Assembly (NCBI GenBank): GCA_036266155.1
Contig: DATANR010000120.1
Coordinates: 25,396-89,395 of the forward strand
Source of the DNA: SIAJ01 sp036266155
GTDB taxonomy: Bacteria > Planctomycetota > Planctomycetia > Gemmatales > Gemmataceae
DNA: 64,000 bases
Direction of reading: 5' to 3'
In this document: positions 1 to 8,779 of the stretch, in pieces
Layout of the letters: every line of letters begins with the position of its first letter
How positions within the stretch are numbered: the first letter of the stretch is position 1
Notes under the pieces: model-generated
Seen by the model: only the letters and a program-made list of their open reading frames with translations
Told to the model about the DNA's origin: nothing
Database searches by the model: none
Made by a program: the position numbers and the translations under genes

Positions 1-2936
1 GACGGCTGCAGTTGCTTGTTTCCGACCGCGTCGAGCAAGGCGTTGGCGAATGCTGGCCGACTGACAAGGGTGTTCAACGCGTCACGTTGTTCCGACGTTG
101 AATAGCTCTTCCACTGAGCGAGGATGACACCCGGCGACTTTGGGTCGTCGTATCCAGCGAGCGCTCGAATCGCGGCGGCACGCAGGCTCGGCTCCGCGAC
201 GAGCTTTTGCAGGATCGGCGGCAGTTCCTTATCACGGCCATTGATCAGCGCCGCCAGCGCCGCCTGTCGATCGGCCGTGGACGCCTTCGTATCGGCAAGC
301 ACCTTACGCATGGCGGCAAAGGCCTTCGGATCGCCAAATGCGATCGATAGCGAACTTAATAGCGAATTGAACTCCGGCTCATTCTTCGACGACCAGGTGT
401 CCACGACCGCGTCCCAGAATGGCGGCATGCTCAGGTCGCGTCGACCCTTCACGCCTTCATTGAATCCGCGTAACGCGGCCAGGCCGATCTCTTTTGCCGG
501 CGGCCCCTTGACGAAAAAGGGCAAGATGTCGTCGATTTGCTGAACGGTGCTAGTTGCCGCAATTCGGCGGGACGTGAACTGGATGAGACTCGGGATCTTG
601 CCGTTGATAGCCAACAGGAACGCAGCTTGCGGATCCTCCCCGGCGAGCGGCTCGAGGGAGTACCAGTACAGCAGGGGCAGGTTGAAATCCGCGGCGTCCT
701 CCGTGTGCGCAAGAAGCCCCGCCAGCACGTCCTTGCGATCCTTCGGGGCAAGTCGCTGCAGACCGGACGCGAGCGCTCGGCGGACCAGAGGCGAGGAGTC
801 TGTCTTCGCGGCCTTGACCAACGTCTCCAGCGCCAAGGGCTTTGATTTCGTTCCCACGGTGGAGTCGTCGATCCACAGCCGGATTGCCCACGCGCGGACA
901 ACTGGGTCCGTCTCGTCCGCCAGGTCGCCGACGTAGCCAAGGGCATTGAGCGCCCAGAGCGCCTTCAGGCGCTTGGTCGGATCCTTGTCCGTCGTGAACT
1001 GGATGATGCGTCGAGCGGTCGCCTCGGTCTCTTTGACCTTCTCGGCGGCATCCGGGCCAGTGTGCCGTTCTTGCAAAATGCGGCGAGCGTGCCGGACGTA
1101 CCACTCGTTGTCGTAAAGCTGATAGTTCGCCAGTTCGAAGTCCGACGCCTTCTGCAAATCGAGCCCCGTCGCCGGCTTGGTGCCGCGATAGCTGATCTTG
1201 TAAATGCGGCCGTTCGTGCGGTCCCAGATCTCCGGCTCGTTGCGATGACAGGCTTGCTTGTCGTACCAATCGATCAGGTAGACGTTGCCATCGGGGCCGT
1301 ACTTCAGGTTGATGAAGCGTGCCCACTCGTCATTGGCGAGCAAGAAATCCGGTCCGTGGCTCGCGACGTAGCCGCTGCCCTTGGGCTTCAGGATGTCCAT
1401 GTTGATCCGTCGGCCGTGGATGTTGCCCATGAAGAGCTGGCCCTTGTACTTCTCGGGCCACGCGCCGCCGAGGTAGCACATCAGTCCGCAGTGGGCGTGG
1501 CCGCCGCCAGCGCTGTCGCTGCGGTTGTTGCCGCCGTGCGGCGTCGCGCCGATGTAGTGCAAGTGGTCGGCGATCGTGCCGATGTCGGCGTACGTGTAGG
1601 GGTTGAAGTGCTGACCCGCCTGTCGCAGGTAACGACCACCCTGAATCATGTGGAAGCAGTGCGGGATCACGCACGCTTCGATGAAGAACTCGCCGTTCTC
1701 GTTGTAATCGAGACCCCACGGGTTGCTCGTGCCTTCGCTGAACACTTCGAAGATGTGCCGCGTCGGATGATAGCGCCAGACGCCGCAATTGAGGGGAACG
1801 CGATCCTTGTCCGGCGTGCCTGGCTTACCAACGCGGCTCCGCGTGAACACGCCGTGGCAGCCATAGAGCCAGCCGTCCGGGCCCCAACAGAAGGTATTGA
1901 GCGTCTCGTGCGTGTCGGACGTCGCGTCCCAGCCATCGAGAAGGATCTTGGGAACACCCGGCTTGTCGTCGTTGTTTGGAATGAACATCAGGTACGGCGC
2001 GGCCCCGACCCACACGCCGCCGAAGCCGATCTCGATGCCGCTGATGAGGTTCAGGCCCTCGATGAAGACCGTTTTTTTGTCGAACGTGCCGGTGCCCTTC
2101 GTGTCCTCAAAAATCAGGATGCGGTCGCCATTTTTCTTTTGCGCCTCGGGCAGCAGCGGGCCGTCGAAGGGGAGGCGTTTCGGATAGGCGTAGGCTTCGG
2201 CGACCCAAAGCCGGCCGCGGTCGTCGATGCAGAACGCGATCGGCTGATGGACGTCCGGCTCGCCGGCGAAAAGCGTGACCTTGAAGTCTTCGGGCACGGT
2301 CATCGCGGCCGCGGCCTTCTCGGGCGTCAGGCCGGCATTCTTGTACACGTCGGGCGGCGACGGCGGAGCCGCCTTCGGACGCGCCGGGAAGGTCGGCTTG
2401 TTCTCGTGGAAGCGGAAGTCATCGAAGTTGATGTGCCCCCAGTGGCCCGTGTGCTTGTCGACCAGGCGGACCTGAATTTCCTTCCCCATGTATTTGATGA
2501 GATCGACCACCTCGCGGCGCATGTCCTCTTCTTCCATGCCGGACGCGGTATGAAAGACCTCTTTGCCCGAGAGCAGTTCAACGCGTGTCTCTTTCCACGG
2601 TCCGCCGCCGACGAGAAAGCTCGCCCACCGATGCGTCACCTTGAAGGGCACGCTCGTCAGCGTGCCGGTCGGCTTGTCGCCGAAGCGCTCGAAGCCGCCG
2701 ATCCAGAACTGACCCTGGTGCCGGCTATAGCTGTCGCCGCGCCGCGGGTGAACCGTGTCGCCCTTGATCGGCTGGTCCTTGAAGGCGTCGCCCTCGGCGG
2801 TCCAATCCTTGAGCGTGCCAGTCTCGAAGTCAAGATTGAGCGGCTTGCCATCCTTGCCGATGGGCAACACGCCTTCATCGGCGGCCAGGAGGGACAACGG
2901 CAACAGCGCAAGCAGTAAAAAGGAGAGGCGGTACAT
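1..2936 (-). CDS. PVC-type membrane-bound dehydrogenase / beta-propeller with HEAT repeats (3' end outside window)
   Basis: The reading frame is open from an ATG at 2936 (complement) to the window edge, so at least 978 residues are present and the C-terminus is missing. Residues 1-20 form a signal peptide (MYRLSFLLLALLPLSLLAA). Residues about 25-190 are a beta-sandwich-like region. Residues about 210-590 are a beta-propeller of the PVC-specific membrane-bound dehydrogenase family, with motifs such as DDRGRLWVAEAYAYP and GPDGWLYGCHG. From about residue 620 the chain becomes HEAT-like alpha-helical. Family members usually end in a c-type haem domain with CxxCH; that part would lie beyond position 1 and is not visible. 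The protein is expected in the periplasm, oxidising an unknown substrate. The next gene upstream on the same strand is the ECF sigma factor at 3168-4850, about 230 bp away across a hairpin-rich gap. Confidence 0.85.
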   Translation of the reverse strand, partial: MYRLSFLLLALLPLSLLAADEGVLPIGKDGKPLNLDFETGTLKDWTAEGDAFKDQPIKGDTVHPRRGDSYSRHQGQFWIGGFERFGDKPTGTLTSVPFKVTHRWASFLVGGGPWKETRVELLSGKEVFHTASGMEEEDMRREVVDLIKYMGKEIQVRLVDKHTGHWGHINFDDFRFHENKPTFPARPKAAPPSPPDVYKNAGLTPEKAAAAMTVPEDFKVTLFAGEPDVHQPIAFCIDDRGRLWVAEAYAYPKRLPFDGPLLPEAQKKNGDRILIFEDTKGTGTFDKKTVFIEGLNLISGIEIGFGGVWVGAAPYLMFIPNNDDKPGVPKILLDGWDATSDTHETLNTFCWGPDGWLYGCHGVFTRSRVGKPGTPDKDRVPLNCGVWRYHPTRHIFEVFSEGTSNPWGLDYNENGEFFIEACVIPHCFHMIQGGRYLRQAGQHFNPYTYADIGTIADHLHYIGATPHGGNNRSDSAGGGHAHCGLMCYLGGAWPEKYKGQLFMGNIHGRRINMDILKPKGSGYVASHGPDFLLANDEWARFINLKYGPDGNVYLIDWYDKQACHRNEPEIWDRTNGRIYKISYRGTKPATGLDLQKASDFELANYQLYDNEWYVRHARRILQERHTGPDAAEKVKETEATARRIIQFTTDKDPTKRLKALWALNALGYVGDLADETDPVVRAWAIRLWIDDSTVGTKSKPLALETLVKAAKTDSSPLVRRALASGLQRLAPKDRKDVLAGLLAHTEDAADFNLPLLYWYSLEPLAGEDPQAAFLLAINGKIPSLIQFTSRRIAATSTVQQIDDILPFFVKGPPAKEIGLAALRGFNEGVKGRRDLSMPPFWDAVVDTWSSKNEPEFNSLLSSLSIAFGDPKAFAAMRKVLADTKASTADRQAALAALINGRDKELPPILQKLVAEPSLRAAAIRALAGYDDPKSPGVILAQWKSYSTSEQRDALNTLVSRPAFANALLDAVGNKQLQP

Positions 2937-3033
2937 GAACGCTCCGCAATGTGGCTCTGAGGGAGGGGTAGTCTAGCGGAACGATCGCAAAGGGTGAGGA
3001 CGTGAATGCTTCAACCGGATTGCTTTTTTGAAT

Positions 3034-3135
3034 CCGCCTGTCTTGGGAGACAGGCGGCGACGAAATGAGGGCGTGACTCGACAATCTGCGTCGGAGTCCC
3101 GGCTTCAGCCCCCTAAAGGCGGAACTCCAACTCCG
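3034..3135. repeat. Hairpin-rich intergenic element
   Basis: A perfect 10-bp inverted repeat (CCGCCTGTCT / AGACAGGCGG, 4-nt loop) spans 3034-3057. A second, imperfect inverted repeat (GGAGTCCCGG facing CGGAACTCC) lies at about 3093-3128. On the minus strand there is no T-run after the first hairpin, so it is not a canonical intrinsic terminator for the sigma-factor gene, although it sits where one would be expected. It may be a REP-like element. Confidence 0.45.
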
Positions 3136-3167
3136 TCTTTCCCCGAGACTGAAAAATTATCCATCAC

Positions 3168-4850
3168 CTACTTCCCTTGCTTGGCCCGGACCGCCGCATC
3201 CAGATTCAACTCGGCTTCCCTGACGAGCAGACGCGCACGTTCCACTTCAATCTTCAACAACTCAACCTGGTTGCGATCGGCCTTCTTTTGCACGGCGTCA
3301 TCCAGGCGCAGTTGCTTCTCCTTGACGTCCAGCTTGGCAAGCTCGATCTTGGTTTTCAGCAGATCGAGATCGATCGTCGTGCCGGCACTCTTGGGATTGA
3401 ATGGCTGCAATACGTTTGTCGGCAGTGGATAGATATCGGTTACGCCCCAAACATTCTTGTTGATGCGATTATCTAAGTCGACGTAAGGCATCAGCGTAGT
3501 CGTCCATGGTTCGCCCGGCCGAAGAAAGGAATGCTCCAGCCACACACTATCGAGTTGGTTCTTGACTTGTCGCCCATGGTCGTCGTGGCAGAACACCATT
3601 AACCAGCCGCCATTGCGATTGGCCCACGTGTAAACCACGCGACAATCCTTGCGCGTTTCGAGCACCTTCCCTTCCACATCGACGATCTTGCAGTCGTAGA
3701 GATAGGTCAGCATCGCGACGTCCTTGCTCACGCGGACAACCTCGGCATCGCGGATCGTCCAATCCGTAGTCCGCAAGCGCTGATCGGAGGCGGCCGCATC
3801 CGCCTTGCCGTACTTGCCAAGGACCGAAATCGACACCAGGTCGTCCGCCAGGAACTTTTGACGTTCCTTCCAGTCGCCCTTGGCGCCGGCTTCCCACATT
3901 TGTTTGTCGATCGCGAGCAGGGTGTTCTTGAGGTTCTCATTGGCGTCCGGCGTCTTGACAGGACTCGTCGGCTTCAGCGGCAGACGCGAACCGGCGGTCT
4001 CGTATTTGGGCTGTGCCATCGTGAAGCCGACGCCGACGGCCAGCATAGCCGAGCAGGCCAGCGACGCGATCGCCCATTTCATCGTTTTCATGGTCATCCC
4101 CTTCAATGTTTCGTTGGTCAGTGAGAGAACGCTCGGCGCGACCATCGTCGCGATCGACTGCCGCTCCGCGAACATTGCTGCCGCACGGACAGTGGTGAGC
4201 ATCGAATCCGGACAAAGGGCGACCGACAGAAAGGCGGCCGACAGCGTGAGCCCGCGTTTCGTCAGCCGGGCGGCCAATAACTTGCGGCCCCGTTCCAATT
4301 TGCCGTGCAAGGCGCTCAGCGTCAGCCCAAGCTGAAGCGCCGCCTCGTCGCGGGTTCGGCCTTCGAGGTAGCACAGCACGAGAGCCGTGCGATAGCGATC
4401 GGGCAATCGTTGCAGCTCTTCATCCAACCCGGTCTTGATTTCCGCCCACGTCATCGTCCCGGCATCGTTCTCGTTGTTCACGGCCCGCATGGACAACTCG
4501 CGACGCTGACGTCGCGTCAGATCGCGGCGCAGGTTCATGGCCACGCGCATTGCGACCCCGTGAAACCAACTGCCGAGCGAAGCGGTATTGCGAATGGACG
4601 ACGCCCGCCGCGAGAAGACCAGGAACGTCGCCTGACACGCATCCTCGGCATCGTGTGCGGAGCGCAATGCTCGCCGGCACACGCCCAGCACCATCGGCCC
4701 ATGTCGCTCCGCGATGACGCGAAAGGCGGCCTCGTCGTTCGCTTGAACAAATCGGCGCAGCAACGCCTCATCGGTCGCCGAGCGCAGCGATTGCACTTCG
4801 AGCAACCCGACAACCGACCTCAACGTCGCGCTCGATGCTCGCTTCGTCAT
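3168..4850 (-). CDS. ECF RNA polymerase sigma factor with C-terminal membrane segment, NTF2-like domain and coiled coil
   Basis: 560 residues, against about 180-200 for an ordinary ECF sigma factor. Sigma region 2 covers about residues 30-110 (DAEDACQATFLVFSRR, then SLGSWFHGVAMRVA). Sigma region 4 covers about 140-195, with the helix-turn-helix around RTRDEAALQLGLTLSALHGK. A hydrophobic segment at about 258-278 (MKWAIASLACSAMLAVGVGF) looks like a membrane anchor. After it comes an NTF2/SnoaL/DUF4440-like domain (about 305-425) and a charged coiled-coil tail (about 490-560). The start at 4850 is preceded by AGGAGG. Planctomycetes are known to have ECF factors with C-terminal extensions; the likely reading is a sigma factor tied to the membrane with a sensor domain outside. 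No anti-sigma gene is adjacent. Target promoters are unknown. Confidence 0.88.
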   Translation of the reverse strand: MTKRASSATLRSVVGLLEVQSLRSATDEALLRRFVQANDEAAFRVIAERHGPMVLGVCRRALRSAHDAEDACQATFLVFSRRASSIRNTASLGSWFHGVAMRVAMNLRRDLTRRQRRELSMRAVNNENDAGTMTWAEIKTGLDEELQRLPDRYRTALVLCYLEGRTRDEAALQLGLTLSALHGKLERGRKLLAARLTKRGLTLSAAFLSVALCPDSMLTTVRAAAMFAERQSIATMVAPSVLSLTNETLKGMTMKTMKWAIASLACSAMLAVGVGFTMAQPKYETAGSRLPLKPTSPVKTPDANENLKNTLLAIDKQMWEAGAKGDWKERQKFLADDLVSISVLGKYGKADAAASDQRLRTTDWTIRDAEVVRVSKDVAMLTYLYDCKIVDVEGKVLETRKDCRVVYTWANRNGGWLMVFCHDDHGRQVKNQLDSVWLEHSFLRPGEPWTTTLMPYVDLDNRINKNVWGVTDIYPLPTNVLQPFNPKSAGTTIDLDLLKTKIELAKLDVKEKQLRLDDAVQKKADRNQVELLKIEVERARLLVREAELNLDAAVRAKQGK

Positions 4851-4978
4851 GGCCCCTCCTGGCCTCGGAGCGTGGTCATGGAATGTAGTACCCGCGAAGG
4901 CGTTTTTGGCGCGCCGTCGTGCAATGTGATTGTTACAAGTGTGAAAAAAACGTGCGCGACGGCAATTTGAATGCCCCG

Positions 4979-5007
4979 TTGCGGCATCTTCGAACCGCTA
5001 TTACAAT
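4979..5007 (+). promoter_or_regulatory. Possible sigma70-type promoter for the beta-roll gene
   Basis: TTGCGG at 4979-4984 and TACAAT at 5002-5007 are separated by 17 bp and lie 74 bp upstream of the ATG at 5081. The -10 box matches the consensus at 5 of 6 positions and the -35 at 3 of 6. Its position supports the downstream start of the following gene. No experimental support. Confidence 0.3.
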
Positions 5008-5080
5008 AGACGAGCGGGCCGAACTCGCGACTCTTTTCGGTTCGCAACCGACCAAAACCTCATTCGCTAGCGCCAATGCC

Positions 5081-6259
5081 ATGTTGAACCGCCGCGCCTC
5101 AACCGCCCGACTCCGCTGCGAACCACTCGAAGGCCGCTTGACGCCCGCGGGCACCGTCGTGGTCGACGTGACCGGCAGCAGCGTCAAGATCACCGGCGAC
5201 GATCAGGAGAACGACATCTCGGTCTTCGTCGACAACAATCCCACGGCGAACACCCTTCACATCGTCGGCAACAACGGCACCGGCGTCACGATCAACGACC
5301 CGCTGCCCGCGGGCGATGCCGTCGGCAAGCTCACGATCGACCTGAAGAAAGCCGCCATTTCCACCGTGCAAGACCCGCGCGGCACCGAAGGCGTCGACAC
5401 CGTGAACGTCCATGACATCTTCCTCGGCGGCAACCTCCTCATCAAAGGCAAGAACGGCGGCGTCGTGACCGTGAACAACGTCTACGGTCTGAAGGCGACG
5501 ATCGACTTCCATGCCGGCAACGGCATATCGACCGTCGATCAGACAAAGGGGCCGCTCGGGAGCAACATCAAAATTCTCAACAGCAATTTGGGCTTCGACG
5601 GCAGGCAGAGCCCGCCAAAGCAGTTGGGCGTGACCGTTCTCACCAAGGATTGCAAGGACCACGTGGAAGTGCGAGCCACCACTGTGCAAGGCAGCCTGAC
5701 CATTCGGACCAAAGGCGAGAACGACGATATCGGCCTGTTCGGTGTCTACAACTTTTTCGGCACGAGCAATTTTGGCATCACGGGCTTGAACATCGACGCC
5801 GGCACGGGCGACGATTTCTTTGCTGCGTCCGGTATCGACGTCATCAAGGGCACGAACATCAAGATGGGCGACGGCAACGACAAGGTCTTGATCGGCCGGT
5901 TCGAAGGCTTTGGATCGAACCTGTTCCGCAGCAACGTCAGCATCGACCTGGGCAAAGGCGACGACGTCATTGGCATCGGCCACACCTCGAATCCGGACAA
6001 TCTTGGCACTTCCTTCGGGGCCAAGCTGACGGTCAAGGGCGGCATCGGCGACGATAAGCTGATGATTGGCAATCAGGTCACGCTGTCGGCAGCCAAACAT
6101 TCAATCGACGGCGGCCCGCAAACTACGGCCGATGCACTCGAAGTGTTGACTCCGCCCTTCGACCCGAACGACAAGATCTTCAAGAACTGGGAAACCCGCG
6201 GCGGCTTCGTCGCGGCCAACTTGAGTGCGCTGGTTGCCGACGAGGGGACCAGGTTCTAG
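5081..6259 (+). CDS. Secreted beta-roll surface protein with planctomycete LEGR-type N-terminal motif
   Basis: 392 residues from the ATG at 5081. An upstream extension to 4919 is open but lacks the family motif and overlaps a promoter-like sequence. The N-terminus (MLNRRASTARLRCEPLEGRL) carries the Arg-rich/CEPLEGR motif that marks many exported planctomycete proteins. The rest is rich in short GD repeats typical of parallel beta-rolls: GDDQEND, AGTGDDFF, GDGNDKV, GKGDDVIGIG and GIGDDKLMIG. Such repeats resemble calcium-binding RTX-like turns, but no enzymatic domain is visible. It is probably an extracellular structural or adhesive protein. It is transcribed divergently from the ECF sigma factor at 3168-4850, which could be its regulator; that is inference from position only. 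Confidence 0.8.
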   Translation: MLNRRASTARLRCEPLEGRLTPAGTVVVDVTGSSVKITGDDQENDISVFVDNNPTANTLHIVGNNGTGVTINDPLPAGDAVGKLTIDLKKAAISTVQDPRGTEGVDTVNVHDIFLGGNLLIKGKNGGVVTVNNVYGLKATIDFHAGNGISTVDQTKGPLGSNIKILNSNLGFDGRQSPPKQLGVTVLTKDCKDHVEVRATTVQGSLTIRTKGENDDIGLFGVYNFFGTSNFGITGLNIDAGTGDDFFAASGIDVIKGTNIKMGDGNDKVLIGRFEGFGSNLFRSNVSIDLGKGDDVIGIGHTSNPDNLGTSFGAKLTVKGGIGDDKLMIGNQVTLSAAKHSIDGGPQTTADALEVLTPPFDPNDKIFKNWETRGGFVAANLSALVADEGTRF

Positions 6260-6752
6260 CCGAACGTTTGGAGAATGAAGAGGAACGCAACTGGGCGGCG
6301 GCTGGTCGTCTATAGTGGCGTCTGAAGCTGATTGCCGAACAGGAACACCACATTGGAGCTGGTGGAGAAGCTGAAGGCCCCCGTGCCCGTGCGGGCAACG
6401 AACGTGTTAGCCACTACCACCGACTGTTGGGCGTCCGCCGCTCCGGCCAGGTTTAGTGCGTCGTCCCCGGCCTCCAGGTACATCAATACCGGGCCCACGA
6501 ACGCGGTTTGGCCGGACACATCTCGGGGCAACACAATTTGCCTCAAGGTCAGTGATGAAGGAACGATACCAACGGCAGAGGATCGACACTCGTTTAAGAA
6601 AATGGCGGAGTATCGTTCGATTGAAACAGAAGGCGATGGAATGAAATCCTATCTCGCAACATGCGTTGCGTTGCTCTTGGGGCGGAGACCGGTGTGCCTT
6701 ATCGGGAGATTACTTAAGTGCTGGCGGTTAGATTTCGAGTGCGACCTCAGCC
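6260..6752. other. Intergenic stretch with only a gene fragment
   Basis: 493 bp between the beta-roll gene and the HicB-like gene. Apart from the beta-roll fragment at 6310-6546 on the minus strand, no coding region, RNA or terminator could be supported. Confidence 0.5.
6310..6546 (-). pseudogene. Possible remnant of a beta-roll surface protein
   Basis: A 78-residue minus-strand reading frame that begins only at a TTG. Its frame stays open further upstream without an obvious start. The segment with MYLEAGDDALNLAG and the Ser/Thr/Val-rich strands after it resembles the GDD-type beta-roll pattern of the gene at 5081-6259. It ends abruptly after GNQLQTPL. No N-terminal export motif or ribosome binding site is present. 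Most likely it is the C-terminal debris of a related protein. It could also be a chance reading frame; confidence is low. Confidence 0.3.
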
Positions 6753-7130
6753 TCATCGCATCTGCAAATGCAGCGACAGCTTTGCCAACACCAGTTGATT
6801 GAGGCTCACTCCTTCGGCCTCGGCCTCGCTGGCAAGGGCGGCGTGGAGCGACTTGGGAATGCGCACGTTGAACTTGCCGCTGTATTCCCGGCGCTGCGGG
6901 CCGACCGGTGGGTCGGGCAGGCTATCGATCAATTCGTCGATCTGCCCGCGTTCCTTTGTGCCTGCAAAGGCCGCGCGGTCCGATTTGGTTGGAAACAGCC
7001 GCACGAATGGTCCGCCCGGACCGAAGATTGCGTTGTTGGCTTCCACCCAGGTCAAGCCCGGCGTCTCTGACAGCTTGCGCGCGAGCGTCAATAGCTCATG
7101 CACCCCGTTTTTCGTGCTTCGTTTTGCCAT
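6753..7130 (-). CDS. HicB-like antitoxin family protein
   Basis: 125 residues. The C-terminal third (KFNVRIPKSLHAALASEAEA, then EGVSLNQLVLAKLSLHLQMR) matches the HicB/ribbon-helix-helix DNA-binding segment, in which a short strand is followed by two helices. The N-terminal part (residues 1-90) has no recognisable domain. HicB proteins normally neutralise a small HicA mRNA interferase, but no HicA-like gene lies next to it. The upstream neighbour on the same strand, 15 bp away, is the small gene interrupted by a TAG at 7350. The pair may once have been a toxin-antitoxin-like operon, with autoregulation by the RHH domain. The function is inferred from the C-terminal motif only. Confidence 0.65.
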   Translation of the reverse strand: MAKRSTKNGVHELLTLARKLSETPGLTWVEANNAIFGPGGPFVRLFPTKSDRAAFAGTKERGQIDELIDSLPDPPVGPQRREYSGKFNVRIPKSLHAALASEAEAEGVSLNQLVLAKLSLHLQMR

Positions 7131-7145
7131 CGTGATGCCTCCCCA

Positions 7146-7457
7146 TTACTCGAGATCGATGACCTCGCCCCCATCCCGCACCTCAAAATAGATCGCGCGC
7201 TGCCCGAGCTGCGAACCAACGCTCACGAACAACTCGCGGGCTGCCTTGACATCTTCGGGCGCGACGATGACTTCCAGGCGATAGCTGGTCTCTTCGTAAC
7301 GTTTGCCGTCGTCCGCTACCCAGGCGCCCTGGAACGGCCCCTCCAAGGTCTAACCGCCAAAGGCGTTGCACACTCGGTTGAGGATGCCTCGCAATTCGCG
7401 GCGACTGACTTTCGTCCCGTTGTTGCGGTGCGTCGGAATGCGCGTGATGACGAGCAT
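7146..7457 (-). pseudogene. Small conserved-looking gene interrupted by an in-frame TAG
   Basis: From an ATG at 7457 (upstream GAGAGAA as ribosome binding site) the frame reads MLVITRIPTHRNNGTKVS and continues through a helix (RRELRGILNRVCNAFGG). It then meets TAG at 7350-7352 and continues in the same frame for 68 residues as TLEGPFQGAWVADDGKRYEE to a stop at 7146. Both halves read as one compact alpha/beta domain of about 104 residues, so the TAG looks like a recent nonsense mutation of a TAC or TAT codon. The overall pattern faintly resembles DUF3574-type small proteins; that is a guess. If translated, the second half could restart at the TTG at 7346. It lies 15 bp upstream of the HicB-like gene. 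Confidence 0.6.
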
Positions 7458-7566
7458 CGCCGTTCTCTCGCGCATGAATGGGGCCGCATGTCGTCCATTG
7501 ACATGGTACCGAATTCGGTACTGGACGCAACATAGAAACTGTTCCTGTCGACTGAACCTTCTCAGT

Positions 7567-8538
7567 TCAATCGGCCCCCTTCTCCACCACATACCGAAAC
7601 GGATCATTCTTCTTCCCGCTCCCCACTTGCACGATCAATTCCTGTTCCACCAGCGTTCCGAGCCAGCGGCGGATGGTGGTGAGGTCGGGGCGGGTGTGTT
7701 CGTCAGGCCAGGCCTTTTGGAGGCTGGCGGCCGTCGCGGGGCGGTCGGAGCTGCGGATCAGATCGAGCAGCGTCAGGTCGTGGGGATTGGCGGCATGCGG
7801 CGGCAGGACGTTGTAGTCGGTGCCGTCGTGGTTCAGTTCCAGCAGCAGGCGGCGCGGCGTTTCTTCGAAGCGCGAGAAGGCCACGATCCGGCGGCGGCGG
7901 TCGTCGGTCGCGGGGCTGGAGAAGTTCGTCATCTCCAGAATGATGTCCACCTCGGCGTTCAACACGCCGATGCCGCGGGCCGCCTGGCCTTCCTTCGTGT
8001 CGCCCTTCTTCGGGTGATGCAGAACCAGCACTGCCATGCCGCGGTCGGCGAGCGAACGCAATTCGGCCAGGGCCTGGGCGGCGCCGGACGCGTCTGATTC
8101 CGAATGGCTCGGGAAGAACATCACCAACGGATCGATGGCGAGCAGGCTCAGGTTGTGCTTGGCATGCATGTCGGCGATGTGGTCGAGCAGTTGTTGCCAT
8201 TGCTCGCGATCGGGCACGCCGGAGAAGGGCCGGCGCAGCATGAGGTGTTTGCGCAGTCCGAACTTTTGGATGCGCTGCCGCCAGAGGACTTTCGGCTCTT
8301 CGGAGACGACGAATCCGATGCCTGGCCGAACTGCGAGGCCGGCGAGCGGCTGGCCCGATTGCATCGTGGCAAGGAGGATGGCCAGCAACGTCGATTTGCC
8401 GGTCTTCCACTGGCTGGTGAGGAGTGTGATGCAACCCGGCGCGAGGATGCCGTGCCAGAGCCAGTTGACGTCCGTCGCGGGGGGCATTTCGGCCATCCAC
8501 TGGTCGGATATGAGCGAGCGGCGGTTGGACTTGATCAT
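7567..8538 (-). CDS. RepA-like AAA family ATPase (RecA/DnaB fold)
   Basis: 323 residues from the ATG at 8538, chosen because GGAG precedes it; an upstream in-frame start at 8619 would add 27 residues with no family support. The Walker A motif is SQWKTGKST and the Walker B-like strand is LSLLAIDPLVMFFPS. A following strand, MAVLVLHHPKKG, is typical of the RepA/AAA_25 branch of hexameric helicases. The last 80 residues (LTLLDLIRSS to VVEKGAD) look like a winged helix. Proteins of this type occur in plasmids and integrated elements, often beside a primase-polymerase. No primase, integrase or origin is recognisable here, so it is probably a leftover from an element. It is divergent from the cytochrome gene at 8780. 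Confidence 0.8.
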   Translation of the reverse strand: MIKSNRRSLISDQWMAEMPPATDVNWLWHGILAPGCITLLTSQWKTGKSTLLAILLATMQSGQPLAGLAVRPGIGFVVSEEPKVLWRQRIQKFGLRKHLMLRRPFSGVPDREQWQQLLDHIADMHAKHNLSLLAIDPLVMFFPSHSESDASGAAQALAELRSLADRGMAVLVLHHPKKGDTKEGQAARGIGVLNAEVDIILEMTNFSSPATDDRRRRIVAFSRFEETPRRLLLELNHDGTDYNVLPPHAANPHDLTLLDLIRSSDRPATAASLQKAWPDEHTRPDLTTIRRWLGTLVEQELIVQVGSGKKNDPFRYVVEKGAD

Positions 8539-8779
8539 GAGCGGCTCCGGAAATGGAATGCGATGCGATGTGATGCAGAGCAACGGCCCGAGGGGGTGTG
8601 CGTGTATGCCGCCCACCATCTGGTGGCGGGTGAGTATGACACAGCGGGATGGGCGGATGCGAGGTCAGCAGAGCCCGCCGATCCTTGGCCGAGGCCGTTC
8701 GAACGGACGGCGACTTGCGCGTCGATTCGTGCTATCCTAATCTTCCCGCCGCGTCGGATTCACGTTGATCGAGGAGTTC

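Noticed and set aside
1062..2918. 618-residue plus-strand frame opposite the dehydrogenase
   Set aside because: Shadow of the minus-strand gene, which has a signal peptide and beta-propeller motifs.
5099..6100. 333-residue minus-strand frame opposite the beta-roll gene
   Set aside because: Mirror of GD-repeat codons; no start context and no domain.
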